Positions 9,464-18,900 of a DNA stretch of 64,000 nucleotides are shown piece after piece. The translations under genes were made by a program, and so were the position numbers. The notes beneath the pieces were generated by a model, which saw only the letters and a program-made list of their open reading frames with translations, was not told the origin of the DNA and ran no database searches. Within the stretch, counting starts at the first letter, position 1. Every line of letters starts with the position of its first letter. This stretch comes from Asanoa ferruginea (lineage in GTDB: Bacteria > Actinomycetota > Actinomycetes > Mycobacteriales > Micromonosporaceae), in contig NZ_QUMQ01000001.1 of NCBI RefSeq assembly GCF_003387075.1, positions 3,782,001 to 3,846,000 on the forward strand. Direction: 5' to 3'.

Positions 9464-10272
9464 GCGAACTCCGCCAGCACCGCGTCGGAGAGGGCCGGCC
9501 AGAGGGGGATCGCCCAGTCGCCGAAGGCGCGGTCGGTGAGGCAGGCGCAGGCCAGGCCGGCCACCGGGTCGACCCAGAGGAACGTGCCCGTCTGTCCGAA
9601 GTGCCCGAAGGTCGCGGGCGAGTTGTTGGCGCCCGTCCAGTGCGGGCTCTTGTCGGCCCGGACCTCGAAGCCGAGGCCCCAGTCGTTGGGGTCCTGCCGG
9701 CCATAGCCGGGCAGCACGCCGGATAGGCCGGGGAACGCCACCTGGCTCGCCTCGCGGGTCAGCGCCGGCGCGATCGTCGGGTTGAGCAACTCGCGGGCCA
9801 GCGTCGCCAGGTCGCCGACCGGGCCGGTCACCTTCGACGCAGCCGATCCCTCGAGCACCGTGTCGGGCATGTCGAGCTGGTCGAGGACCAGGTCGATCAT
9901 CAGATCGGCGAAGCTGCCCTCGGCCCGATCCGCGACGTGGTCCGCGAGCACCTCGAACCCACGGTTGGAGTAGATCCGGCGCTGGCCGGGCTTGCCCATC
10001 ACCTGGTCGTCGCTCATGTTGAGGCCCGAGGCGTGTGCCAGCAGGTGGCGCACGGTGGAGCCGGGCGGGCCGGCCGGGTCGTCGAGCGAGACCAGCCCGT
10101 CGTCGACGGCGGCCAGCACGGTCAACGCGGTCAGCGGCTTGGTGACCGAGGCCCAGGGCAGCGCGGTCTCCGGCCCCGTGCGGGCCAGCACGCCGGCCTT
10201 GTTGACCACGGTGACGGCGACGGTGTCCACCGGCCAGGAGTTGACCAGGGCGAGCGCTTGCGATTCGGCCAC
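9451..10272 (-). CDS. Serine hydrolase of the beta-lactamase/penicillin-binding-protein fold (class C-like)
   Basis: About 273 residues. It has the S-x-x-K active-site motif as SVTK (Ser about 42, Lys about 45), the Y-x-N motif as YSN (about 101-103), and HFGQTG near the C-terminus in place of the K-T-G box, as in class C-like esterases and peptidases. No signal peptide is visible at the GTG start (10272), so it may act in the cytosol, or the true start may be missed; the sequence upstream gives no better start. It lies 16 bases downstream of the glycosyltransferase gene in the polysaccharide operon and could be co-transcribed. Probable activity is hydrolysis of an ester or small peptide; true beta-lactamase activity is unlikely to be its role. 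Confidence 0.8.
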   Translation of the reverse strand: MAESQALALVNSWPVDTVAVTVVNKAGVLARTGPETALPWASVTKPLTALTVLAAVDDGLVSLDDPAGPPGSTVRHLLAHASGLNMSDDQVMGKPGQRRIYSNRGFEVLADHVADRAEGSFADLMIDLVLDQLDMPDTVLEGSAASKVTGPVGDLATLARELLNPTIAPALTREASQVAFPGLSGVLPGYGRQDPNDWGLGFEVRADKSPHWTGANNSPATFGHFGQTGTFLWVDPVAGLACACLTDRAFGDWAIPLWPALSDAVLAEFAQRP

Positions 10273-10288
10273 GCGGCCACCGTATCCG

Positions 10289-11122
10289 TCAGGAGCGGGT
10301 CGACTCGTCGCGGGCCCAGGCGGCGCCGGCCGGGGTGCGCCGGGCCCGGCGCTCGGCGAGCAGCGTCAGCGCGGCGTAGCAGGCGCCAGCCGGCCACAGC
10401 CAGGGCCGCGGCAGCACGACGTCGACCAGCCAGGATGCCTTGCGCACCGGGCGGACGGCCACGCCGGCGTTCTTGGACACCTCGCGCAGCGTGGTGTTGG
10501 CGGACCGCACCCGGCCCAGCCGGCGGAGCAGGTCGGCGGTGCGGGTCGGGGTGGCGACCACGGACCGGACGGCGGCGATCTCGCGCTTCTCGCCGACTGC
10601 GAACAGCGCGTCGAGGAACAGGTCGTCGGCGAACTGGTCGGGGAACTCGTCGAAGCGCGCCCGGGCGTCCTTGGACAGCACGATCGCGCCGCGGCCGAAG
10701 AGCGCGTCGCGGAAGGCCGGCAGGCGGCCGTTGACGGCGAAGTAGGCGCGGACGAGCAGCGGCCGACCCTTGACGTCGAGCACCCGGCGCGGTGCGGCGG
10801 CGATGACGCCCGACGGGCCGGACACCGCCGCGGCCAGCGCGCGTGCACCGGCCGCGTCGAGGGTGATGTCGGCGTCGAGGTAGATCCGGGGGAAGCTGGC
10901 GGCGGCCGCGTCGCCGGCGTTGAGTGCGGCCGGCTTCGAGGCGCGTTCGACCTCGACCACCCGCACGCCGGGCACCGCCCGGGCCGCCCCGGCCGTGTCA
11001 TCGGTGCAGCCGTTGGCCGCCACCACCACGTCGAACTCGCCGAGCTCGGCGCCGGCGAGCAGGTGGCGCAGGGTGCGCCCGATGACCGTCGCCTCGTTGT
11101 GCGCGGCGACCACGATGCTCAC
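10289..11122 (-). CDS. Family 2 glycosyltransferase
   Basis: About 277 residues starting VSIVVAAHNE, the typical GT2 N-terminus, with AANGCTDDT as the nucleotide-sugar loop and YLDADI as the metal-binding D-x-D-type motif. A C-terminal hydrophobic segment (about WLWPAGACYAALTLL) may associate with the membrane. It should transfer a sugar from a nucleotide donor onto a growing repeat unit. The GTG start (11122) overlaps the stop of the upstream GT2 gene (GTGA), giving tight translational coupling. It is the last glycosyltransferase of the first polysaccharide operon (15573 down to 10289). The acceptor and sugar cannot be told from sequence. Confidence 0.88.
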   Translation of the reverse strand: MSIVVAAHNEATVIGRTLRHLLAGAELGEFDVVVAANGCTDDTAGAARAVPGVRVVEVERASKPAALNAGDAAAASFPRIYLDADITLDAAGARALAAAVSGPSGVIAAAPRRVLDVKGRPLLVRAYFAVNGRLPAFRDALFGRGAIVLSKDARARFDEFPDQFADDLFLDALFAVGEKREIAAVRSVVATPTRTADLLRRLGRVRSANTTLREVSKNAGVAVRPVRKASWLVDVVLPRPWLWPAGACYAALTLLAERRARRTPAGAAWARDESTRS

Positions 11123-11964
11123 CACGGCGCGCGCCCGGTGATCGCGCGGCGGACCCGCTTCTGCAGCGCCCGGCCCCGTCGCCGCCACCCGGAGTATTCG
11201 CGGAGGTCGAGCGAGGCGGCCTGGACGACGTAGGCCGAGCGACGCATCTGCTCGGTCCACTCGGCGACGGTGCGGACGCCGGTCTTCTGCGCGGAGAGCG
11301 GCCGGCGGGCCATGAACTCCTCGTCGGTGTGGTAGATCGTGCGCGGGCTGCGCGGGTCGTCGAGGTGGTCTTCCGGCAGGAACGGGTAGATCCAGCCGTT
11401 GACGAAGCCGAGCGCGGCCGCCTTGAGGCACCAACTGCTGAACGAGTCGTCGTCGGCCAGCGGGCCGGTGCGCTCGACCATCTCGCGCTTGAGCAGGTAG
11501 CCGCTGCCCTGCACCCAGTGGTTGCGCATGAGTTGGTGGCCGCCGGCGTAGCTGGCCAGCTTGCGGTCGACCAGGTCCTGGTGCACGTCGGAGTCGGGGA
11601 ACCGCCAGGTGCCGATCACCCCGAACTCGGGCACGTCTTCATGTGCCTTGCGGAGCACCTCGAGCCACGACTTGTCGGGCAGGCAGTCGTCGTCGACCTT
11701 GCTCAGGTAGGCGCCGGTCGACTCGGCCCAGAGCCAGTTGGTCGGCTCGCGCAGCCCGGCGTTGGTCGGGCTGTGGTGGAACCGGTGCACCCGCGGGTCG
11801 TGCCGGAACTCCTCGACGGCGGCCAGCGTCGCCGCGTCGCTCCCGTTGTGCCAGAGCCAGACCCGGGCGTCGTCGGTGCAGGTGTCGAGCAGGTGCGGAA
11901 GCGACAGCCGGACGTACTCCGGCCGGTCGTACGTGATCATCAGGATGTCGATGCCGGCACGCAT
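11119..11964 (-). CDS. Family 2 glycosyltransferase
   Basis: 281 residues with GT2 features: ILMITYDRPEY at the N-terminus, a WHNGSD donor loop, and the metal-binding motif KVDDDC (about residues 93-98). No membrane helices, so probably a cytosolic or peripheral enzyme adding a sugar to the undecaprenyl-linked repeat unit. It starts at ATG 11964, 13 bases after the polymerase gene stop, and overlaps the next GT2 by 4 bases. The C-terminal third is rich in Arg and Trp and could bind the membrane face. Donor and acceptor unknown. Confidence 0.88.
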   Translation of the reverse strand: MRAGIDILMITYDRPEYVRLSLPHLLDTCTDDARVWLWHNGSDAATLAAVEEFRHDPRVHRFHHSPTNAGLREPTNWLWAESTGAYLSKVDDDCLPDKSWLEVLRKAHEDVPEFGVIGTWRFPDSDVHQDLVDRKLASYAGGHQLMRNHWVQGSGYLLKREMVERTGPLADDDSFSSWCLKAAALGFVNGWIYPFLPEDHLDDPRSPRTIYHTDEEFMARRPLSAQKTGVRTVAEWTEQMRRSAYVVQAASLDLREYSGWRRRGRALQKRVRRAITGRAPW

Positions 11965-11977
11965 CTCGCGGTCTCCC

Positions 11978-13315
11978 TCAATTCAGCCGTTGTGCCCTGG
12001 TGAGCCGCCACATCGCGCCGGCCAGGCCGAGCAGCAGGTGCATCGTGAACAGGTAGGTGGAGAAGAAGAGCGCGTCGAAGGTGAACGCGGACACCGCCAT
12101 CACGCCGATCGCGACGGCGAGCACGGCGGCCAGGTCGCGGTCGCTGTCGGTCTTGGCGAACCGGCGGACCCGGGCGGCGACCACGACGCCGGTCAGGAAC
12201 AGCGCGCCGAGGCCGACCACGCCGACGATGCCGGTGGTCACCAACGTGCCGAGCCACTGGTTGTCGAGGAGTTGGTAGAGCGAGGGCAGCCAGGTGCCGA
12301 CGCCGCGGCCGAACCAGGGCCGTTCCTTGATGAACGGCGCGACGTATTCGTAGTCTTCCAGCCGGCCCTGGACGCTCGGGTCGCTCTCGCCCGCGAACAG
12401 CAGCGACTTCAGCGCGCCGAGCAGGCCGGGCTTGCCGACCTGGATGATCGCGGTCAGGAAGACCCCGGCCACCAGCACGTTGAACGTCGTTCGCAGCGGC
12501 CAGACCAGGATCAGCAGCAGGATCGCGGCCGCGAGGGCGAGCACGCCGGTGCGGGACAGCGAGATCGGGATGACACCGGCGACGATCATCGCGATGCCGG
12601 CGAAGATCTGCCGCTCCCGCCGGGTCGCCGCGAACCGGGCGTAGTGGATCGCGATCACCAGCGCGACCACCATCAGCACGCTGAACTCGATGTAGTGCCC
12701 GGCGGTGCCGGCCACCCGGACCAGGCCGCCGCCACCGCGGTCGTCGAAGCCGACCAGGTCGCGCTGGAACTGGAGGATCGGCGGCAGCTTGAGGTAGCCG
12801 GTGAAGTCCTGGCGGAAGGCGAACTGGGTGAACGCGAACAGCGCCATCACCACGGAGCCGTAGCAGAGCCAGCGCAGCACCGTGTCGATCCGCTCACGGG
12901 TGAGCACGCCGTCGCAGGCGGCCAGCAGGATGCCGCCGGCGGCGAAGCCCAGCAACACCGTGCGGTCAGCCTGGTTGGCTTCCAGCGGGTCGAGGCCGCG
13001 GGCCTGGCCGGCGATGTAGGACGCGGCCAGGGTGACGAAGTAGAACGCCAGCGCCCAGCGCATCGGCTGCTGGCCGCGGGTGACCAGGGACGGGTGGAAG
13101 CGGGTCAGCCCCCACCAGACGAACAGCAGCAGCCCGACCACCACGCCGGGGCGGCCCAGCGTGGTGAGCGGCGGGAAGATCAGCCGCGCCGGGAAGAAAT
13201 ACATCGCGAAGATGGTCAGGCTGACCCACGCGGTGGCATCCCGGAACTCGATGACGCTGGGCGTTACGCCGTCGTAGACGGTCGCGGTGCGACGAGCGGA
13301 TAGGTAGGTCTGCAC
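11978..13315 (-). CDS. O-antigen ligase/polymerase-like membrane protein (Wzy-like)
   Basis: 445 residues with about ten or more hydrophobic membrane segments and a large external loop in the second half containing the pattern GRGVGTW, typical of the O-antigen ligase/polymerase superfamily (Wzy_C). In such proteins this region joins undecaprenyl-linked oligosaccharide units outside the membrane. The start is GTG 13315, only 2 bases after the Wzz-like stop, so both are on one message. A Wzz-like protein immediately upstream and glycosyltransferases on both sides support polymerase over ligase, since a Gram-positive cell has no lipid A acceptor. The exact polymer is unknown. Confidence 0.82.
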   Translation of the reverse strand: MQTYLSARRTATVYDGVTPSVIEFRDATAWVSLTIFAMYFFPARLIFPPLTTLGRPGVVVGLLLFVWWGLTRFHPSLVTRGQQPMRWALAFYFVTLAASYIAGQARGLDPLEANQADRTVLLGFAAGGILLAACDGVLTRERIDTVLRWLCYGSVVMALFAFTQFAFRQDFTGYLKLPPILQFQRDLVGFDDRGGGGLVRVAGTAGHYIEFSVLMVVALVIAIHYARFAATRRERQIFAGIAMIVAGVIPISLSRTGVLALAAAILLLILVWPLRTTFNVLVAGVFLTAIIQVGKPGLLGALKSLLFAGESDPSVQGRLEDYEYVAPFIKERPWFGRGVGTWLPSLYQLLDNQWLGTLVTTGIVGVVGLGALFLTGVVVAARVRRFAKTDSDRDLAAVLAVAIGVMAVSAFTFDALFFSTYLFTMHLLLGLAGAMWRLTRAQRLN

Positions 13316-13317
13316 TA

Positions 13318-14253
13318 TTACTGATCGTTGTCGTCAGGCCTGGGCGTCCGCACAGCGGTGAGCAGGATGGTTTCGTCGGTGTCCGGTGCCCGGACGTAGT
13401 CGGCGGAGACCTGCTGGTTGGTGCCGGACGAGTGGCCGTTGGCGGTCACCGGGGTGCTGTTGATCCGGATGATCTGGGTGGCGTCGGCCGGCTCCTCGTC
13501 GTCGCCGACGTCGCGCCCGGCCGGTTTGTTGACCGGACCCATGGGTTTGGCCAGTGGCGGCTGCGGGCGGCGCGGCTCGACCGCGGCGGAACCGGCGGTG
13601 GCGTTGCCGCGCACGCCGGCGCGGGCGTTGACCTGCTTGGTCAGCTTGCGGCGGGCGATCGCGTCGTAGGCGACCACGGCGGCGGCCATGAAGAGCAGGC
13701 CGATGGCGAGCACGACGATCTGGGCGCGGAGCACGTTGGACCGCGACGGCGTCACGTTGAGGCCGGCGTCGAGCACCTGGGTGGAGATCTCCTCGCCCGC
13801 TTTGGGCTTGTATTTGGCCTGCTGCGCGACGACCTCTTCGCCGATCAGCTTGATGACCGCCTCGACCGTGGCGAGCGCCTTGGCGCTGGTGTCGCTGGAG
13901 ATCTCGACCGTCATGATCGAGCTGCGGGTGACCAGCGTGATCTCGTAGGCACTGTCGCCGCCGGCGGCGACGACCTTCTGCCGCGACTCGCCGGACGACG
14001 CCGAGATCTGCACCGCCTGCGCCATCGCGGTCTCACCGATGCGCAGCCAGGGGTTGCCGGGCGCCGGGGTGGCGCCGTTTTCGGTCGGCGCCTGTGAGGT
14101 GGTCGGCGGAACCAGGATGACGGTCGCCGCGGTTTTGTATTCGGGCTGGATCGCGCTGCCGAGAGCCACCGCGGCGGCCAGCGTCACGATGACGACCGGG
14201 ACCGCGACGTACCACCGCCGGACGACGAGCTTGAGGAGGTCAAGGAGGTCCAT
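13318..14253 (-). CDS. Wzz-like polysaccharide chain-length/copolymerase protein
   Basis: 311 residues. An N-terminal hydrophobic helix (about 16-36) is followed by an external segment of about 140 residues and a second helix (about 180-200, VVLAIGLLFMAAAVVAY). This is the two-helix arrangement of polysaccharide copolymerases. The cytosolic tail of about 110 residues is Pro/Arg-rich and has no Walker motifs or tyrosine cluster, so it is not a fused BY-kinase, and no separate kinase gene is seen nearby. It probably sets chain length of the polymer made by the adjacent Wzy-like protein. ATG 14253 has AGGAGG-type sequence a few bases inside the gene and GGAAAGG-like purines upstream on the coding strand are weak. 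Confidence 0.78.
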   Translation of the reverse strand: MDLLDLLKLVVRRWYVAVPVVIVTLAAAVALGSAIQPEYKTAATVILVPPTTSQAPTENGATPAPGNPWLRIGETAMAQAVQISASSGESRQKVVAAGGDSAYEITLVTRSSIMTVEISSDTSAKALATVEAVIKLIGEEVVAQQAKYKPKAGEEISTQVLDAGLNVTPSRSNVLRAQIVVLAIGLLFMAAAVVAYDAIARRKLTKQVNARAGVRGNATAGSAAVEPRRPQPPLAKPMGPVNKPAGRDVGDDEEPADATQIIRINSTPVTANGHSSGTNQQVSADYVRAPDTDETILLTAVRTPRPDDNDQ

Positions 14254-14301
14254 GGAAAGGCCCTTTGATCGAATGCGGCGGGAAGGGGCGTCAGGTGGTC
14301 G

Positions 14302-15573
14302 TCAACCGACCGTCTGGTTGGTATCACGCTGGCTCCCCGGTCGGTCGCCTCCCCCCACCGGTGAACCTGATTTGTAACCTTTTCGCGTCTGACCCAGCAA
14401 CCGGTCCCAGAGTCGGATGTATGACTTGGCCTGGTGATCCCAGGCCAGCACGTCGACAAAGCGGCGGCGGGCCACCTTGCTCATCTCGGCACGGGCGGCG
14501 CCGTCGCTCAGCAGGGTGTCGAGCGCCTTGGCGAGCTCGTCGGGCGCACCGGTGGGCACGTAGAGCGCCGCGCCTTCGGCGGTGCGGCGGGTCTCCAGCA
14601 GGTCGACGGCGACCACCGGGACGCCGCGGGCGACATATTCGACAGTCTTCGCCATGGTCGACAGCTCGGCCATTTTGGTCGGCGGGTCGGGCTGGATCGC
14701 GATGGTGGCGGTGTTGAGCAACGCGTCGACCTCGTCGGCCTCGAGCCAGCCGCGGAACTCGACCACGTCGTCGAGGTGCCGCGTGGTGGCCAGCTCGCGC
14801 AATTCGGGCAGGCTGTCACCGTCGCCGGCGACCACCAGCTTCCAGTCGTGGTTGCCGCGCAGCCCGGTCAGCCGCTCGGCGGCGAGCACGGCGGCGTCGA
14901 CGTGGTCCTGCGGGTTGATCACCCCAAGGTAGACGATGGTGTGCCGGCCGGCCGGCTGGGCCTGCTCGGCGTAGGCGACCTCGGCGATGGCGGGACCGTT
15001 GCGGACGACGACCACCTTGTCGGGGTCGACGCCACCACGGGTGATCGCCAGGTCACGGTAGGACTCGTTGGTCGACACGACGGCGGTGGCCCAGCGCCAG
15101 GACATCTTCTCGAACCACTTGAGGATCGTCAGCACGGCCGGTTTGGGCGAGTCTGTCTTGCACTCGTAGAGCTCGGGGCTCAGGTCGTGGTGGTCGAAAA
15201 CGAACGGGCGGCCGAGCAGGCGCAGCAGCAACGCCAGCACCCAGAAGACGTCTGGTGGGTTGCAGGCCTGCACAGCGTCGACCCGGGTGCGCAGCATCAG
15301 GCCGAGCAGGCGGGTGGTGACGGCGCAGAGCGCCCAGGCGAACTCGAAGGCGAACGACAGCACCCCCGCGCCGGCGAGCGGTTGGGGGAACGACCGGATG
15401 TCGGTCGACCGGCTGCCCGGCAGGCGGGTCAGTCGGTTGGCGCCTCGCGGGCAGATCACCGTGACCCGGTAGCCGGCTTCTTCCAGCGCCAGGCACTCGC
15501 GGATCACCCTGCGGTCACGCTCGACCGGCAGGTTGACCACGACGATGACCACATGCCCCCGCGATTTGGTCAT
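14302..15573 (-). CDS. Family 4 glycosyltransferase
   Basis: About 423 residues with a GT-B two-Rossmann layout: N-terminal HVVIVVVNLPVERDRR typical of GT4 family starts, and a C-terminal donor domain with FRGWLEADEV and a Glu-containing stretch (PPTKMAELSTMAKTVEY) corresponding to the EX7E region. ATG 15573 is chosen over GTG 15579 because AGAGG lies 5 bases before it. It is the first gene of the minus-strand polysaccharide operon, followed after 48 bases by the Wzz-like gene. It is divergent from the secreted dehydrogenase gene across a 354-base region containing two perfect palindromes. Likely role: transfer of a sugar during repeat-unit assembly; donor unknown. Confidence 0.88.
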   Translation of the reverse strand: MTKSRGHVVIVVVNLPVERDRRVIRECLALEEAGYRVTVICPRGANRLTRLPGSRSTDIRSFPQPLAGAGVLSFAFEFAWALCAVTTRLLGLMLRTRVDAVQACNPPDVFWVLALLLRLLGRPFVFDHHDLSPELYECKTDSPKPAVLTILKWFEKMSWRWATAVVSTNESYRDLAITRGGVDPDKVVVVRNGPAIAEVAYAEQAQPAGRHTIVYLGVINPQDHVDAAVLAAERLTGLRGNHDWKLVVAGDGDSLPELRELATTRHLDDVVEFRGWLEADEVDALLNTATIAIQPDPPTKMAELSTMAKTVEYVARGVPVVAVDLLETRRTAEGAALYVPTGAPDELAKALDTLLSDGAARAEMSKVARRRFVDVLAWDHQAKSYIRLWDRLLGQTRKGYKSGSPVGGGDRPGSQRDTNQTVG

Positions 15574-15605
15574 CTCCACCTCTGGATACTGTGGACAGTT
15601 GTGCG

Positions 15606-15619
15606 CTCCCTTAAGGGAG
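15606..15619. promoter_or_regulatory. Perfect 14-base palindrome (candidate operator)
   Basis: CTCCCTTAAGGGAG reads the same on both strands. It lies 33 bases upstream of the GT4 start, in the right place for repressor binding over a promoter or leader. No matching regulator gene is adjacent, and it could also form a short RNA hairpin in the leader. Regulator unknown. Confidence 0.4.
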
Positions 15620-15653
15620 GCTTAACTAACACAGGCGACGATGCTCTATCCGA

Positions 15654-15665
15654 GCCACGCGTGGC
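15654..15665. promoter_or_regulatory. Perfect 12-base palindrome (candidate operator)
   Basis: GCCACGCGTGGC, a second perfect palindrome 34 bases beyond the first in the same divergent region. High-GC palindromes of this size occur by chance, so the call is weak on its own; the pairing with the first palindrome is what makes it worth listing. Confidence 0.25.
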
Positions 15666-15927
15666 AAGGGTGACTGATGCACCACTAGTGTCGACTTCAC
15701 TACATGCCCGTGGCCGATCGGTCGATTGCTCGTCGGAAGACCGGACCATACTTGTTGGCGGGTCGGCCGGCCAAATCCCGGATATGCCACCGGATGGTGG
15801 GGGTGCGCCGCAATTGCCGGCAATGACCCGTCAAGAATCAGACACCGCTTTCCCTTGAGCCACTGGCTAGCCTGTGCGCCTGCGACGCAGCGTATGCGTA
15901 CATGTGAATCTTGGGGGAGGTGGCGCG

Positions 15928-18900
15928 ATGACGCGCCCACTACGTCCGCTGCGGACGATGCTGGCCACGGCGTTGGTCGCCGGCGGGCTCATCGCGCTGG
16001 CGGGAGCGCAGCCGGCCGCGGCGACCACGCTGCCGAGCGGTTTCCAGGAACAGATCGTGTTCAGTGGGCTGGCGCAGCCGACGAACATCGAGTTCGCCGC
16101 CGACGGCCGGGTCTTCGTCGCCGAGAAGGGCGGCCGGATCAAGGTCTACGACAACCTCGCCGACCCGACCCCCACGGTGTTCGCCGACCTGTCGACCAAC
16201 GTGTTCAACGTGTGGGACCGCGGCCTGCTCGGCCTGGCGCTGGCGCCCGGCTTCCCGGCCAACCCCTACGTCTACGTTCTCTACAGCTATGACGCGCCGC
16301 CCGGGCAGACCGCGCCGTTCTGGAACGACAACTGCGGCGACGCCAACAACGGCCAGTGCATCGTCCAGGGCCGGCTCTCCCGGCTCCAGGCCGCCGGCGA
16401 CGTGATGACCGGCAGCGAGCAGGTGCTCATCACCGACTGGTGCCAGCAGTTCCCCAGCCACTCGATCGGCGATCTCAAGTTCGGCGCCGACGGCATGCTC
16501 TACGTGAGCGGCGGCGACGGCGCGAGCTTCAGCGCCACCGACTACGGCCAGTTGGGCACCCCGCGCAACCCGTGCGCCGACCCGCCGTCTGCGGTCGGCG
16601 GCGCGATGAACCCGCCCACCGCCGAGGGCGGCGCGCTGCGCTCGCAGGACGTGCGCTCGACCGGCGACCCGACCTCGCTCGACGGCGCGGTGCTGCGGCT
16701 CGACCCGGCCACCGGCGCCGCCGCGCCCGGCAACCCGCTCGCCGCCTCGCCCGACGCCAACTCGCGGCGGATCGTCGCGCACGGCCTGCGCAACCCGTTC
16801 CGGCTCACCGTGCGGCCCGGCACCAACGAGGTGTGGGCCGGCGACGTCGGCTGGAACACGTGGGAAGAGATCAACCGGGTGACCAACCCGACCGCGGGGG
16901 TCACCAACTTCGGCTGGCCCTGCTACGAGGGCATGGGCATCATGGGCTCCTACGACGGCGCCAACCTCAACCTCTGCGAGTCGCTCTACAGCGGCGGCGG
17001 GCACACCCAGCCCTACTACACCTACAACCACAGCGCCGCGGTCGTGCCGGGGGAAAACTGCGGCAACGGCGGCGACGCCACGAGTGGCCTGGCGTTCTAC
17101 CCGGCCAGCGGGGGCAACTACCCGGCGGCCTACGCGGGAGCGCTGTTCTTCGCCGACTACTCCCGCAACTGCATCTGGGCGATGAAGCCGACCACCGCCG
17201 GCGGGCTGCCGTCGACCGGCGCCATCGAGGCGTTCGGGCAGGCCGCGGCCGGTCCCGTCGACCTTCAGATCGGCCCCGGCAACGAGCTCTACTACGTCGA
17301 CCTCGGCGGCACCGTCCGGCGGATCCGCTACTTCCCGGGCAACCAGCCGCCGGTGGCCGCGTTCAGCGCCACGCCGGTCGCCGGGCAGCCACTGCGGGTC
17401 ACCTTCGACGGCAGCGCCTCGAGCGACGCCGACCCGGCCGACCAGGGCCGGCTCACCTACGCCTGGGACTTCACCAACGACGGCTCGACCGACGCCACCG
17501 GGCCGACCGCCGCGTTCACCTACCCGGCCGCGGGCAGCTACACCGCGAAGCTGACGGTGACCGACACGCTCGGCGCCACCGACACCCACCTGGTGGCCAT
17601 CCAGCCCGGCCACACCGCGCCGGTCGCGGTGATCGACACGCCAGCCGCGGCGACCACCTGGAAGGTCGGCGACACGATCGCCTTCAGCGGGCACGCCACC
17701 GACGCCGACCAGGGCAACCTGCCGGCCGGCGGGCTGTCCTGGCGGTTGCGGATGCACCACTGCGAGAGCGTCGGCAACTGCCACGTGCACGAGGTGCAGC
17801 AATGGAACGGCGTGACCAGCGGCTCGTTCATCGCGCCCGACCACGAGTATCCGTCCTATCTGGAGCTCGAGCTGACGGCGACCGACGCCGACGGGCTGAG
17901 CAACACGGCGTCGCGGCAGCTCGACCCGAAGACGGTCGACCTGACGTTCCGCAGCAACCCGGCCGGGCTACAGCTCAACGTCGGCGCGTTCACCGGTGCG
18001 ACGCCGTTCACGCGTACCGTGATCCAGGGTTCCACCAACTCGGTCAGCGCGCCCACGCCGCAGAGTTCCGGCGGCGCGATCAACACGTTCGCCAACTGGT
18101 CCGACGGCGGCGCCAACAGCCACGTGATCACCGCGCCGACGGCGGCCGCGACCTACACGGCCACGTTCACCGCGACGGCCGGCTGCGCCGACAGCTACGG
18201 CTACGTCTGCACGACGCAGACCGGCCAGCCGTTCGCCTCGGCCGACGGCGCGGTGCTGCCGCTGACCGGCGACGACGCGGTCGCACCGGTGTCGCTGCCG
18301 TTCCCGTTCCGGCTCTACGGCCAGGAATACGGCAACGCCTGGGTTTCCACCAACGGGTTCGTCTCGTTCGCCACCCCCGGTGGCGCGGTGCCGGCCAACG
18401 GGCCGCTGCCCTCGACCGGCGCGCCCAACGCCGCGGTCTACCCGTTCTGGGACGACCTCGTGCAACGGGCCGACTCGACCGTGCGCACCGGGGTGAGCGG
18501 CACGGCGCCCAACCGCAAATTCACCGTCGAGTGGCGCAACAGCGGCTACTACGGGTCCAACTCCGGGCGGATCCGGTTCTCCGCGGTGTTCGGCGAAGAC
18601 GGCTCGATCACCTACCACTACGCCGACCTGTCGACCGCTGACCGCGAAGAGGGCAACTCCGCCACCGTCGGCATCGAAGACGGTTCGGGCACCGTGGGCC
18701 TGGCCTACTCGGTCGAGCAGCCGGTGCTGCGCGACGGCACCACGGTGACGTTCTCGCCGCCCGGTGGCACGCCGCCGCCGACCTCCGGCACCATCTCCGG
18801 CGTGGTCAGCGCCAACGGCAACCCGCTCGGCGGCGCGACCCTGACGCTGTCGCCCGGCGGTCGCACGGCGACCTCGGCCGGCAACGGCGCCTACCAGTTC

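Larger units (their letters stand above)
15574..15927. other. Divergent intergenic region, 354 bases, no gene seen
   Basis: This region separates the start of the polysaccharide operon (minus) from the start of the first large dehydrogenase gene (plus), so it must hold promoters for both. I see no convincing coding sequence, tRNA or known riboswitch. It is slightly richer in A and T than its neighbours and contains the two perfect palindromes listed separately. The plus-strand gene has a strong GGGGGAGG ribosome-binding site at about 15913-15920. Confidence 0.6.

Noticed and set aside
9451-10272. Antibiotic-resistance beta-lactamase
   Set aside because: The fold and SVTK/YSN motifs fit, but there is no signal peptide and the third motif is HFG-type as in esterases and peptidases, so resistance is not supported.
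15574-15927. Possible riboswitch in the 354-base divergent region
   Set aside because: I could not find the conserved core of cobalamin, c-di-GMP, ydaO or TPP elements on either strand. Only palindromes remain.
15940-17844. Long minus-strand frame opposite the first large dehydrogenase
   Set aside because: Same reason: antisense composition, no start site, no domains.
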